Positions 33,422 to 42,511 of a stretch of 64,000 nucleotides of DNA are shown here, one piece after another. The notes below the pieces were generated by a model. It had not been told where the DNA came from, searched no databases, and saw only the letters and a program-made list of their open reading frames with translations. This DNA comes from Paenisporosarcina cavernae (GTDB lineage: Bacteria > Bacillota > Bacilli > Bacillales_A > Planococcaceae), in assembly GCF_003595195.1 (NCBI RefSeq), contig NZ_CP032418.1:198501-262500 (forward strand). Reading direction: 5' to 3'. Every line of letters starts with the position of its first letter. The first letter of the stretch is position 1. A program made the translations under genes and the position numbers.

Positions 33422-34276
33422 ATGAAGGATTTACTGCAGGAGTTGGAAAATTCAATGCACACTTTTTCAGCTGGTCAAAAACGTATTGCGAAGTTAATAG
33501 AAGAGAAACAAATGTTTGTGGCTTTTTCTTCTGCTTCGGAGATCGGAAGACAGGCAGAAGTGAGTGAGTCAACTGTGATTCGTTTTGCGCAGAAACTTGG
33601 ATTTAAAGGGTTTGTTGAATTCCAAACGGCGCTACAACAAGTAATCACGGAAGCTCGAATTGAATCGAGGGAACAAGAGGAAGTCACGTCAACATCGATT
33701 GTGAGAAATTTGCTTGATGCAGATATTCTAAGTATCCAACAGTTGAAAAACACGCTATCGGAAGAACGACTTTTAGAAGCGGTGGATTATTTAGGGCAAG
33801 CCAGCAACATATATGTAACAAGCAATTTTTTCGATTACGGTTTAGCGCATTCATTTGCTCATTGGCTGAACATGGTGCAAGGAAGCACGGAACTCTTAAT
33901 GCAGGGTGATGTACAATATTATCACCAACTGTCCAAGCTTACAGCAAACGATGTTGTCGTTGTATTTGCATTTCCTCGCTATACGAAAAATGTGATGGAA
34001 ACTGTTGAGACAGCGAAAGAGCAAGGTGCAAAAATTATCGTGATTACGGATAATGCATTGTCACCGTTAAGCCCTCTGGCTGATTTGTCTTTTTTTGTAC
34101 CGGTTCCTACCAACTTAAGCATCGATTCCTACACGGCTGTTCATGCTTTGACAGCCTCTATCATGCGTTTCTTGTACGTGAAAGAACATGATAAAGTTCG
34201 TGCCAACTTGGATCGAGTAAATTCGATGTATGCACGTAAATCCATTTTCATCCCTCCTCTAGAGAGCACGGAATAA
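33422..34276 (+). CDS. MurR/RpiR family regulator (HTH-SIS)
   Basis: A 284-residue regulator. Residues ~1-75 are the RpiR HTH (FSSASEIGRQAEVSESTVIRF, AQKLGFKGFVEFQ). Residues ~125-265 are a SIS domain (YVTSNFFDYGLAHSFAHWLN, DVVVVFAFPRYTKNVMETV, IIVITDNALSPLS), which normally binds sugar phosphates. It is the first gene of an operon with a polar amino acid ABC transporter, 27 bases upstream of the binding protein. The effector might thus be an amino acid-related or phospho-sugar compound; unknown. Confidence 0.85.
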   Translation: MKDLLQELENSMHTFSAGQKRIAKLIEEKQMFVAFSSASEIGRQAEVSESTVIRFAQKLGFKGFVEFQTALQQVITEARIESREQEEVTSTSIVRNLLDADILSIQQLKNTLSEERLLEAVDYLGQASNIYVTSNFFDYGLAHSFAHWLNMVQGSTELLMQGDVQYYHQLSKLTANDVVVVFAFPRYTKNVMETVETAKEQGAKIIVITDNALSPLSPLADLSFFVPVPTNLSIDSYTAVHALTASIMRFLYVKEHDKVRANLDRVNSMYARKSIFIPPLESTE

Positions 34277-34303
34277 TATACGCATTCAAAGGAGAACGAC
34301 GAA

Positions 34304-35119
34304 ATGAAAAAGAAAGCAACGATTTTTGCTTCATTTGCAGCAACAGCATTATTACTTGCAGGGTGTGGATCTGACTCAGATAACGCTAGCGGAGACGATT
34401 CTGGTTTAAATCTACATGAAGAAGGTAAGTTAACATACGCATCAAGTGGATTGTACAAACCGTTCAGCTTTACAGACGGTGGAGATTTAACTGGTTTTGA
34501 CGTAGAAGTTGGAGCTGCAATTGCAGAAGAAATGGGATTAGAACCTAACCCAATTACAACTCCATGGGAAACGATTACACAATCGCTTCTTGGGAATAAA
34601 TTCGATGCAATCATTGGGTCAATGGCTATTACAGAAGAACGCTCCAAACGTGTAGCATTCTCTGATCCGTACTACTATTCTGGAGGAATGATTTTTGTTC
34701 CAGAAAACTCTGATATCGCATCTGCAGATGATTTAAAAGGAAAAACGATTGGAGTAGTCGCACAAAGTACGTATGACACGGCTGCACAAGAATATACAGA
34801 TGACATTAAATACTACAATTCAGATGTTGTAGCATTAAAAGATTTAACAGTTGAAGGTCGTTTAGATGCTGTAATTACAGCAGACGTTGTTGGGTATGAG
34901 GCAATTTCTTCTGGAATGGCGATTAAAGAAGTGGGAGACCCATTATGGATTGAACAAGCGGCAGTAGCTGTTCGCCCAGATGACGAAGAGTTGTTAAATG
35001 AAATTAATGACGCATTAGCAGCAATTATCGAAGATGGCACGTATGAAGAGATTTCAAACAAGTGGTTCGATCGTGACTTGCTTGATGTGGACTTAGAAGG
35101 AATCGAAATCCTCAAGTAG
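34304..35119 (+). CDS. Amino acid ABC transporter, substrate-binding lipoprotein
   Basis: A 271-residue SBP_bac_3 lipoprotein (lipobox LLAGC). YASSGLYKPFSFTDGGDLTG and GSMAITEERSKRVAFSDPYY are the conserved ligand segments, with the carboxylate-binding Arg. It differs clearly from the first such protein at 13702, so the two systems probably take different amino acids. Cystine- or glutamate-type transport is possible. AAAGGAG precedes the start. Confidence 0.88.
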   Translation: MKKKATIFASFAATALLLAGCGSDSDNASGDDSGLNLHEEGKLTYASSGLYKPFSFTDGGDLTGFDVEVGAAIAEEMGLEPNPITTPWETITQSLLGNKFDAIIGSMAITEERSKRVAFSDPYYYSGGMIFVPENSDIASADDLKGKTIGVVAQSTYDTAAQEYTDDIKYYNSDVVALKDLTVEGRLDAVITADVVGYEAISSGMAIKEVGDPLWIEQAAVAVRPDDEELLNEINDALAAIIEDGTYEEISNKWFDRDLLDVDLEGIEILK

Positions 35120-35143
35120 GATCAGAAACGGAGAGGATATTAG

Positions 35144-35806
35144 ATGGAATTTATTCAAACGATCATGGATGTCCTAGTACGAACTGCTCCTGGATTTTTA
35201 GAGGCAACGGTCTTAACGTTACAAATCACGGCCGTTGCCCTCATCTTGGGGACCATTTTAGGGCTTGTCTTCGCCTTAATGAAAATATCTCGCTCGAAAA
35301 TATTGCAAACAATCGCGAATTTCTATATCACGATTATTCGTGGAACACCATTAATCGTACAAATCATGTTTTTATACTTTGGTATTACGGCCATTATTGT
35401 ACTGGACGGATTCTGGGCAGGGGCAATTGCACTAGGTGTTCATAATGGTGCTTACATTGCAGAAATTTTCCGTGGGGCAATTCAAGGAATTGACAAAGGA
35501 CAACGCGAAGCAAGTATGGCTCTTGGGATGACTCGTTTTCAAAGCATGAAACGAATTATTTTCCCGCAAGCGTTAAAACGTTCGATTCCGCCACTTGGCA
35601 ACCAATTTATTATTACCCTCAAAGACTCATCATTAGTGTATATCATTAGTGTGCCTGAGTTATTTGGGATTGCGAATCGTGATGCAGCACAATCGTTTCA
35701 ACCATTCGAAACTTATTTAGTTGTTGGTTTTTATTATCTTATTTTAGTATTAATCTTCACGCTCATTTTGAAATGGTATGAAAATCGTTTAAACGTAGAT
35801 AAATAG
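35144..35806 (+). CDS. Amino acid ABC transporter permease
   Basis: A 220-residue HisM-type permease of about five helices with IIRGTPLIVQIMFLYFG and the EAA loop EASMALGMTRFQSMKRIIFP. Normal length, without the extra tail of the paralogue at 14517. It starts 24 bases after the binding-protein stop, with GGAGAGG in front. Confidence 0.9.
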   Translation: MEFIQTIMDVLVRTAPGFLEATVLTLQITAVALILGTILGLVFALMKISRSKILQTIANFYITIIRGTPLIVQIMFLYFGITAIIVLDGFWAGAIALGVHNGAYIAEIFRGAIQGIDKGQREASMALGMTRFQSMKRIIFPQALKRSIPPLGNQFIITLKDSSLVYIISVPELFGIANRDAAQSFQPFETYLVVGFYYLILVLIFTLILKWYENRLNVDK

Positions 35807-35819
35807 GAGGTGAGAAGAC

Positions 35820-36542
35820 ATGTTAAAAGCGACAAATATTCATAAATCGTTTGGAGATTTAGAAGTATTAAAGGGAATTGACTTAGAAGTGGAGCCTTCT
35901 GAAGTGGTCGTTCTAGTTGGAGTCAGTGGTTCAGGTAAAAGTACTTTGCTCCGCTGCTTTAACTTTTTGGAGTATATGAATGAAGGATCCATTGAATTAG
36001 ATGGGCATGTGATTGATCCAAATGCGGATAAATTATCCCAAATTCGTGCCGATGTCGGCATGGTATTCCAACATTTTAATTTATTCCCACATAAAACGGT
36101 GTTAGAAAATATCATCGAAGCGCCGATTATTGTGAAAAAGATGAAAAAAGAAGCTGCTATTGCGCAAGCGAAAGAATTGCTTGAAAAAGTTGGACTGGAA
36201 GATAAAGCGGATGTCTATCCGAATAAGCTTTCAGGTGGTCAAAAGCAACGTGTTGCGATTGCTCGAGCACTTGCAATGGAACCGAAAGTATTATTGTTTG
36301 ACGAGCCAACGTCTGCACTAGACCCGGAACTTGTTGGGGAAGTGTTAAATGTTATGCAACAATTAGCGCAAGAAGGAATGACGATGGTTGTCGTCACGCA
36401 TGAGATGAAATTTGCACGAGAAGTTGCTGATCGAGTAATCATGTTAGACGAAGGGAAAATTATTGAATCAACTGATTCGCATACATTCTTCCACCATCCG
36501 ACACATGAACGGACGAAACAGTTTTTACAAATGGTCGATTAG
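35820..36542 (+). CDS. Amino acid ABC transporter ATPase
   Basis: A 240-residue ATPase: Walker [20 protein letters not shown] (His at the Q-loop's second position), signature LSGGQKQR, Walker [15 protein letters not shown] and switch VVTHEM. Closely similar in layout to the ATPase at 15251. It follows the permease by 13 bases with AGGAGGTGAG as ribosome site, and ends the operon. Confidence 0.93.
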   Translation: MLKATNIHKSFGDLEVLKGIDLEVEPSEVVVLVGVSGSGKSTLLRCFNFLEYMNEGSIELDGHVIDPNADKLSQIRADVGMVFQHFNLFPHKTVLENIIEAPIIVKKMKKEAAIAQAKELLEKVGLEDKADVYPNKLSGGQKQRVAIARALAMEPKVLLFDEPTSALDPELVGEVLNVMQQLAQEGMTMVVVTHEMKFAREVADRVIMLDEGKIIESTDSHTFFHHPTHERTKQFLQMVD

Positions 36543-36585
36543 AAAAGGCATTTCTCAGTCACAGCGACTGGGAGATGCCTTTTTT
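36543..36585. terminator. Bidirectional terminator
   Basis: AGGCATTTCTCAGTC and GACTGGGAGATGCCT pair over 15 positions (one wobble) around a five-base loop. T-run on the plus strand and a shorter T-run on the minus strand. It separates convergent genes only 43 bases apart. Confidence 0.85.
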
Positions 36586-37305
36586 CTACCATTCTATTTC
36601 TTCTGGATATTCTTTCTTTAACGACATATCGCTGATGGAACTTTTGGTTGGATTGGCTGCTGCAATTACTTTTTCTTTTACTGAATCGTATTCCGGGTTA
36701 GGAACCGCAAATTTCAATGCTAGTTTACCGAGAATTTCCGTACGTTGTTCTTTCGTGAAATCGATAAATTGTAAATTCATCATGTCGACGTATTGAACGG
36801 CATAATCTTCGACAGAAGTAACGCCAGAACTAATCGTCGTCATAAACTGGATAAAGTCTTTCGGATCTGATACTTTTTCGAGTAATTCCCCTACTAGTGA
36901 CTGGAATTTGCGAAGTGTGGTGACGTGAATATCTAACATCGCATACTTGTGCTTATGCGTATACAAGCGTATGAAGTCATTCAATGCCACTGTCGTGAAT
37001 AATAATTCTGGCCAAAGAATTTCAAAAGAGAAATAAACATTTTTATCTGGACCGACAAATTCGTGAGCTACCATGGAATCTTTCGACAATCCATTGCCAA
37101 TGAGCAACAAATTATTCTTTCCACGAGATGCAGCGTGAATATCATTTGCAACTTCCAAAAGTCGTTTCCTCGGGCCTTCCCAATCATAATATTTATTTTC
37201 ATCGCCAAGGACTGTGTGAAATGCTTGAAACAATTCGTCCAAATCCCAGAAGTCACCCATAATAGTAGCTCCTGTCAAATTGGCCGTGTGTTGAATGGAT
37301 AACAT
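36586..37305 (-). CDS. DUF6904-like protein
   Basis: A 239-residue cytoplasmic protein, mostly helical. The start MLSIQHTANLTGATIMGDFWDL and the Trp/Phe-rich middle (YFSFEILWPELLFTTVALND, given as YFSFEILWPELLF and TTVALND) fit the DUF6904 family as I recall it. No catalytic motif is visible. GAGGAG precedes the start. Function unknown. Confidence 0.55.
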   Translation of the reverse strand: MLSIQHTANLTGATIMGDFWDLDELFQAFHTVLGDENKYYDWEGPRKRLLEVANDIHAASRGKNNLLLIGNGLSKDSMVAHEFVGPDKNVYFSFEILWPELLFTTVALNDFIRLYTHKHKYAMLDIHVTTLRKFQSLVGELLEKVSDPKDFIQFMTTISSGVTSVEDYAVQYVDMMNLQFIDFTKEQRTEILGKLALKFAVPNPEYDSVKEKVIAAANPTKSSISDMSLKKEYPEEIEW

Positions 37306-37353
37306 ATGACTTTCTCCTCTACTCCTCTATTTTTCGAACAACTATGCACTCCA

Positions 37354-38058
37354 TTATCGTTTCGGTTCGTAGTTCAATTTTTGGAATAAAATACGTAGTT
37401 CTTCCTCGTCCAAGTCTTTCCATTCTCCAATAGAAAGGTGATCGAGGGTAATATTCATGATACGAACGCGTTGAAGTCTTCTTATACCATACCCAAGTGC
37501 AGCACACATACGCCTAATTTGGCGATTTAATCCTTGCGTTAAGATAATCGAGAACTGATGAGAACTTAATTTCGTCACTTTACATGGCAATGTTACAGTA
37601 TCCAAAATCTCAACACCACTTGCCATTTTGTTGATAAATGCTTGAGAAATTGGGCGATCTACCGTGACAATGTATTCTTTTTCATGGTCATTTTCTGCAC
37701 GAAGTATTTCATTCACAATATCCCCATCATTGGTCAATAAAATGAGACCATCGGAATCTTTATCTAACCGGCCAATATGAAAAATACGTAATGGGTGGCC
37801 GACAAAATCGACTATATTTCCTTTTATATGGCGTTCCGTTGTACTCGTGATCCCAACTGGCTTGTTCAATTTAATGTACACATACGGATCTTCATGTTTC
37901 ACGGGCTTTCCATCTACCATGACATCGTCAGTAGCTTCCACTTTCGTACCTAATTCTGCTTTCATTCCGTTTACAAATACTCGGCCATCTTCGATCCATT
38001 TATCCGCTCCGCGTCTGGAAACGATTCCTGCTTCGCTTAAAAATTTGTTTAATCTCAC
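37354..38058 (-). CDS. rluF: 23S rRNA pseudouridine synthase RluF-like
   Basis: A 234-residue enzyme. Residues ~1-50 are an S4 RNA-binding domain (LNKFLSEAGIVSRRGADKWI). The catalytic domain has HIGRLDKDSDGLILLTNDGD with the catalytic Asp, and GLNRQIRRMCAALGY, a signature of the RluF/RsuA branch. RluF modifies U2604 of E. coli 23S rRNA; RluB/RsuA-type activity cannot be excluded. The start is GTG 38058 (MRLNKF), preceded by AGGTGA, instead of the upstream GTG. Confidence 0.85.
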   Translation of the reverse strand: MRLNKFLSEAGIVSRRGADKWIEDGRVFVNGMKAELGTKVEATDDVMVDGKPVKHEDPYVYIKLNKPVGITSTTERHIKGNIVDFVGHPLRIFHIGRLDKDSDGLILLTNDGDIVNEILRAENDHEKEYIVTVDRPISQAFINKMASGVEILDTVTLPCKVTKLSSHQFSIILTQGLNRQIRRMCAALGYGIRRLQRVRIMNITLDHLSIGEWKDLDEEELRILFQKLNYEPKR

Positions 38059-38164
38059 CGTTATCACCTGCTTTAAAAGTTATCTCTATTATAGAGGTAC
38101 ATCATTGTCTATTGAAAGAAATAGCGTGTAGACTAATAAAAAAGAGACTGAGGGAGTTGTTGTC

Positions 38165-38320
38165 ATGAAAATAATCATTTCACTAATGTTACTTGCTGTC
38201 GTTGCATGGAGTTTCTTCCGTCCTTCTAAGCGTGGAAAAATGACCTTTACCAATTTGATAAATGAACCTCATGAAGAGAAGAAGGAAGTAAATGTGTCCA
38301 AAGAAGAGGAAGACAGATAG
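38165..38320 (+). CDS. 51-residue single-helix membrane peptide
   Basis: ATG 38165 after AGGGAG opens a 51-codon frame. A hydrophobic N-terminal helix (IIISLMLLAVVAWSFF) is followed by a basic stop-transfer (RPSKRGK) and a strongly acidic tail (EEKKEVNVSKEEEDR). The tail should face the cytoplasm. Function unknown. It is divergent from rluF and lies 130 bases before the aldehyde dehydrogenase. Confidence 0.6.
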   Translation: MKIIISLMLLAVVAWSFFRPSKRGKMTFTNLINEPHEEKKEVNVSKEEEDR

Positions 38321-38450
38321 AAAGAGTAGGATTTTCAAATAGGAAGACTTATTTGAACCGAAAAGCATCTTGATTCAACACTCTTGAATGTGTTCAGTTG
38401 TGACTATTTCCCGGGAAATAAGGGAAAAGAAAGAGAATGGAGGTGGCAAC

Positions 38451-39884
38451 ATGAACGAATGGAAATTATGGATTAATGGAAAATGGATGGACACGCAAGA
38501 AACAATCGATTTGAAAGCGCCATATGATGGGAAGCTTATTGCACGCATTGCGAAAGGAACAGCGGACGATGTAACAAAAGCGATTGAAGGAGCGGACGAC
38601 GCTTTTCATTCCTTTAAAAAGTGGACTGCTCACGAACGTGCTGAAATGTTGTATCAAGTTGTTGCAATCATGAAAAAAAGAAAGCAAGAGCTTGCGGAGA
38701 TTATGGCCAAGGAAGCTGGAAAACCGATTAAAACATCGTTAGCAGAGATGGATCGGACTATTTCCACGTATTTGTTTGCCGCAGAGGAAGCGAAACAAAT
38801 CCACGGAGAAACCATTCCGATGGATGCAGCGCCAGGTGGAAAAGACCGAATTGGGTGGACGAAAAAAGAGCCAATTGGCGTAGTGGCTGCAATTACGCCA
38901 TTTAACTTTCCATTTAACTTAGTGGCACATAAATTAGGTCCTGCTTTCGCTGTCGGAAATACGGTTGTGTTAAAACCCGCGTCCCAAACACCTGTCAGTT
39001 CCTTAGTTTTAGCAGAAATATTCCAAGAAGCTGGTCTGCCAGCAGGTGCTTTACAAATTGTCACGGGTGGCGGTAAAGAGCTAAGTGATGCATTAGTGAC
39101 ACATCCGAAAGTGAAAAAAGTAACGTTCACCGGAAGTGTGGATGTGGGACTGCAGATTAAAGAGAAAGTCGGGCTGCGTAAAATTACGTTAGAACTTGGT
39201 TCGAACTCTGCACTGATCGTCGAACCTTCAACTCCAGTCGATCAAATCATCAAGAGAAGTGTAGAAGGTGCCTTTGGATTTGCCGGACAAGTATGTATTT
39301 CCTTGCAACGAATCTATGTGGCACGCAGTATATACGATGAATTTGTGAAGGCATTTGTACAGGAGACGGAAAATCTAGTGGTTGGAGATCCGTTAGACGA
39401 AAAAACAGATGTTAGCTCGATGATCCACCCAGAAGAAGTAACGAGAATTTCTGAATGGATTGAAGAAGCAAAAGAAAATGGCGCAACGGTTGTGACAGGA
39501 GGAGAAGTAACCGAGCGCAAGTTGCAGCCGACTGTTCTAACACATACGACTCCTACCATGAAGGTAGTATGCCAAGAAGTATTTGCACCCATCGTCTCCA
39601 TCATGCCGTATGATTCACTTGATGAAGCTATATCACTTGTGAATGACTCCAAATACGGTTTAAATGTAGGAATTTATACGAATGTATTAACGGATGCATT
39701 ACATGCAGCAGATGAGTTGCAAGCTGGTGCCATAATTATTAATGATATTCCGACATTCCGTATAGATAACATGCCGTATGGCGGTGTGAAAATGAGTGGA
39801 TATGGCCGTGAAGGAGTAAAATTCGCGGTGGATGAAATGACAGAATTGAAATTCATCACGATGAAAACAACGTTTGAATCGTAG
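38451..39884 (+). CDS. NAD(P)-dependent aldehyde dehydrogenase
   Basis: A 477-residue ALDH. TPFNFPFNLVAHKLGPA and NTVVLKPASQTP bind the cofactor, FTGSVDVG is the dinucleotide motif, LELGSNSA has the general base Glu, and GQVCISLQRI the catalytic Cys. GQVCISLQRI resembles lactaldehyde/glycolaldehyde-type members, but the substrate is not certain. ATG 38451 follows GGAGGTG. It stands alone with its own terminator. Confidence 0.88.
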   Translation: MNEWKLWINGKWMDTQETIDLKAPYDGKLIARIAKGTADDVTKAIEGADDAFHSFKKWTAHERAEMLYQVVAIMKKRKQELAEIMAKEAGKPIKTSLAEMDRTISTYLFAAEEAKQIHGETIPMDAAPGGKDRIGWTKKEPIGVVAAITPFNFPFNLVAHKLGPAFAVGNTVVLKPASQTPVSSLVLAEIFQEAGLPAGALQIVTGGGKELSDALVTHPKVKKVTFTGSVDVGLQIKEKVGLRKITLELGSNSALIVEPSTPVDQIIKRSVEGAFGFAGQVCISLQRIYVARSIYDEFVKAFVQETENLVVGDPLDEKTDVSSMIHPEEVTRISEWIEEAKENGATVVTGGEVTERKLQPTVLTHTTPTMKVVCQEVFAPIVSIMPYDSLDEAISLVNDSKYGLNVGIYTNVLTDALHAADELQAGAIIINDIPTFRIDNMPYGGVKMSGYGREGVKFAVDEMTELKFITMKTTFES

Positions 39885-39902
39885 TAAGTAAAGTCACATA
39901 TA

Positions 39903-39941
39903 GAGAGTGCGTTGAGTGAAAACTCATCGTGCTCTTTTTTC
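39903..39941 (+). terminator. Terminator of aldehyde dehydrogenase gene
   Basis: AGAGTGCGTTGAGT and ACTCATCGTGCTCT pair with a few mismatches around GAAA, followed by TTTTTT. Confidence 0.78.
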
Positions 39942-40029
39942 ATTGTCATGATGCTTGTTAATCCATGGATCAAAGAGATACTTCACCACGCTCTAACAAC
40001 CTTCATACATTATGGAAAAGGAGGATGGA

Positions 40030-40716
40030 ATGGTTTATTGCCAAGTTCCAATCACTAATGTATGGACGCATCCATCAAAAGTAAGAAAAGTAGATGACCT
40101 CATGCTTCAAGAAAATCCAAATGTCATCGATTGGTTGGAGAAGCAAACGCTTCAACAACGAAAAGATTTAGCCGAACACTGTCGTATTCAAACACAACTT
40201 AACTATGGAGAAAAAGTTGAAATTGATCATATCGAAAAGGAATGGGCTTGTGTCTATTGTTTGGAACAACCGACATCCAAACAATCGAAGGGTTACCCTG
40301 GATGGGTTTTGCGCAAACATCTAACGTCGGAAAAACTCGAATCCGATCAATTACCGCCAAATCTTCATCTATCCGATTTTTTAGGGAAGCCCTATTGCTG
40401 GGGTGGGCTGTCGAAAGATGCCATTGATTGCTCTGGCCTTGTCTATATACTTGCAAAAAGTACTGGGAACTTGATTCCCCGAGATGCGAAAGATCAAGTA
40501 GAATGTGGGTTTTACGTTTCCAAAGTGGTAGTAGGTGATTGTTTATTTTTTGGGGAGAAGCGTGCTCAACATGTAGGGATTGCGATTTCTTCAAAGGAGA
40601 TGATCCATGCTCCATGTACAGGGAAAACGGTCGAAAAGATTTCTATTGCTGACTACAAGACGTATCCACTGCTTTCCATACGACGCGGAATAATATCACC
40701 TAAAGTAGTCGTATAA
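40030..40716 (+). CDS. NlpC/P60 peptidoglycan peptidase, YkfC-like
   Basis: A 228-residue protein without signal peptide. Residues ~1-100 are SH3-like (ITNVWTHPSK, GWVLRKHL). The C-terminal ~110-220 form an NlpC/P60 domain: YCWGGLSKDAIDCSGLVYIL with the catalytic Cys and AQHVGIAIS with the His. It resembles YkfC, a dipeptidyl-peptidase that recycles murein peptides in the cytoplasm. ATG 40030 is preferred because it lies five bases after AAGGAGG; ATG 40012 precedes that site. Confidence 0.82.
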   Translation: MVYCQVPITNVWTHPSKVRKVDDLMLQENPNVIDWLEKQTLQQRKDLAEHCRIQTQLNYGEKVEIDHIEKEWACVYCLEQPTSKQSKGYPGWVLRKHLTSEKLESDQLPPNLHLSDFLGKPYCWGGLSKDAIDCSGLVYILAKSTGNLIPRDAKDQVECGFYVSKVVVGDCLFFGEKRAQHVGIAISSKEMIHAPCTGKTVEKISIADYKTYPLLSIRRGIISPKVVV

Positions 40717-40809
40717 TCTATAAGTTTTTCTTATCTCTCTTCTTTCATTTATCGTCATTTTCTTATGACTTAAGACGATTTATACTGAAAGGAGAAAGAA
40801 GGGATTCGG

Positions 40810-41544
40810 ATGGAGTATATCACGTTGTTTGTCACAGGGATCGTTGCTACAACTATTGGAACATTAGCTGGAGGAGGGGGATTGATTAGTCTACCTATTA
40901 TGATGTTGCTTGGGATGCCCATTCATTCCGCCATTGGAGCCAACAAAGTGTCCAATAGTGTTAGTTCGACGACTAGTTTTTTAACGCTTTTGCGGAAAAA
41001 GCAGATTACCTTGAAACAGGCTTGGTGGATCGCTCCGATCAGTTTAACAGGTGGAGTAATGGGGGGATTACTCGCCAATTCATTTACCTCAGAACAACTA
41101 TCTATTATTGCAATTGGCTTGTTGTTATTCGCATTCGCAACTTCCTTTCTTGGAAGAAATAATTTTGATGGAACAGAAATTCTTACGCGCACAAAGAAAA
41201 GTATGGCAGGATTACTAGGCATCGGGATATATGACGGCTTTTTCGGTCCTGGTCAAGGAACGCTTATGTTATTCCTGTTTAACCATCTTCGAATTGGCTA
41301 CGTACGATCCGTTGCACTTGTGCGCTTTGCTACTATGAGTAGCTGTATAGGTGCAGCAATCAGCTATATCTTTTCTGGAAACATTTTGTGGGCTTTAACA
41401 TTGTGTTTAATGGCAGGATCGATTACAGGGGCACAGCTTGGAGTTCGAATTGCGGAAAATCTTAATCCAAAACATGTGAAACCTATTTTGCGAGTGGTAA
41501 CAGCTCTTTTAATTGTTCAAATCGCTTGGGGACAAATTTCCTAA
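40810..41544 (+). CDS. TSUP (TauE/SafE) family exporter
   Basis: A 244-residue membrane protein with about eight helices in two repeats. The N-terminal GTLAGGGGLISLPIMMLLG and the second-half GIYDGFFGPGQGTLMLFL are the two family motifs. Members export sulfite, sulfoacetate or other organosulfur anions. The substrate is not visible. Weak GGATTCGG-type ribosome site with GAAAGGAG further upstream. Confidence 0.85.
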   Translation: MEYITLFVTGIVATTIGTLAGGGGLISLPIMMLLGMPIHSAIGANKVSNSVSSTTSFLTLLRKKQITLKQAWWIAPISLTGGVMGGLLANSFTSEQLSIIAIGLLLFAFATSFLGRNNFDGTEILTRTKKSMAGLLGIGIYDGFFGPGQGTLMLFLFNHLRIGYVRSVALVRFATMSSCIGAAISYIFSGNILWALTLCLMAGSITGAQLGVRIAENLNPKHVKPILRVVTALLIVQIAWGQIS

Positions 41545-41608
41545 TCCGTGAATCTTTTCCTGTTTGAGAACGTACTAGTACTTGTAATCATTTATAAGGA
41601 GGTGCGTC

Positions 41609-42511
41609 ATGGAACCAATTGTTGAATTACGTAATCTGTCGAAAACAATCGGCTCGAAAAAGATCATCAAAAATTTGAATCTATCGCTATATCCTGGCCA
41701 AATTACAGGCTTCCTAGGTCCAAATGGAGCAGGGAAGACGACGACCATTCGAATGATGGCAGGTCTCATGAAGCCAACTAGCGGGGAAGTATGGATTGAA
41801 GGTCAATCGAACCAAACCCATTTTGAAGAAACGATGCAAAAAATGGGGGTCATCGTAGAAAATCCCGAAATGTATAAATTCATGTCTGGATGGAAAAATC
41901 TCGTTCATTTCGCACGCATGCACAAAGGCGTGGATGAGAATCGAATTCGAGAAGTCGTAGCCCAAGTTGGGATGGAAAAACGAATTCATGAAAAAGTTTC
42001 GACCTACTCACTTGGAATGCGTCAACGTTTAGGATTAGCGCAAGCTCTATTACACCGTCCTAAATTTCTTATTCTAGATGAACCTACAAACGGGTTAGAC
42101 CCCGCTGGAATTCGTGAATTTCGTACATACCTTCGACAAATTGCAGAGCAAGACGGCGTTTCCGTTTTCGTTTCAAGTCATTTGTTATCCGAAATTGAAT
42201 TGATGTGCGACCGCATCGCCGTGATACAAAATGGCGAATTGATCGATATCCGAGAAATGCATCAAACAACAGAATCGTTCTACTATTTACAAGCAGAACC
42301 GAGCGATGCTTTGACAGCTGTTTTGGGGAATAAAGTGCAGGACGTGACAGCGCATAATAAGGGCTATGTTCTTGCTATTACCGAAGCAGAAGTCCCATCC
42401 CTCATTTCGGAGCTTGTTGCGAATGGTGTCGCGATCTACCAAATCGCACCATTTAAAAAGACATTAGAAGATCAATTCTTAGAAATGACGGGAGGTGGCC
42501 AAATTGTTTAA
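41609..42511 (+). CDS. ABC-2 exporter ATPase (BcrA-like)
   Basis: A 300-residue ATPase: Walker A GPNGAGKTT, signature YSLGMRQRLG, Walker B FLILDEPTNGLDPAG and switch VSSHLLSE. The YSLGMRQRL signature and the ~80-residue C-terminal extension are typical of BcrA/lantibiotic-immunity and other DRA-family exporters. It overlaps the start of the permease gene. It may give resistance to a peptide antibiotic, but there is no sensor or regulator nearby. Confidence 0.85.
   Translation: MEPIVELRNLSKTIGSKKIIKNLNLSLYPGQITGFLGPNGAGKTTTIRMMAGLMKPTSGEVWIEGQSNQTHFEETMQKMGVIVENPEMYKFMSGWKNLVHFARMHKGVDENRIREVVAQVGMEKRIHEKVSTYSLGMRQRLGLAQALLHRPKFLILDEPTNGLDPAGIREFRTYLRQIAEQDGVSVFVSSHLLSEIELMCDRIAVIQNGELIDIREMHQTTESFYYLQAEPSDALTAVLGNKVQDVTAHNKGYVLAITEAEVPSLISELVANGVAIYQIAPFKKTLEDQFLEMTGGGQIV

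Noticed and set aside
13702-36542. Recent duplication of the two amino acid ABC operons
   Set aside because: Binding proteins and permeases differ too much and the second operon has its own regulator; they are old paralogues with probably different substrates.
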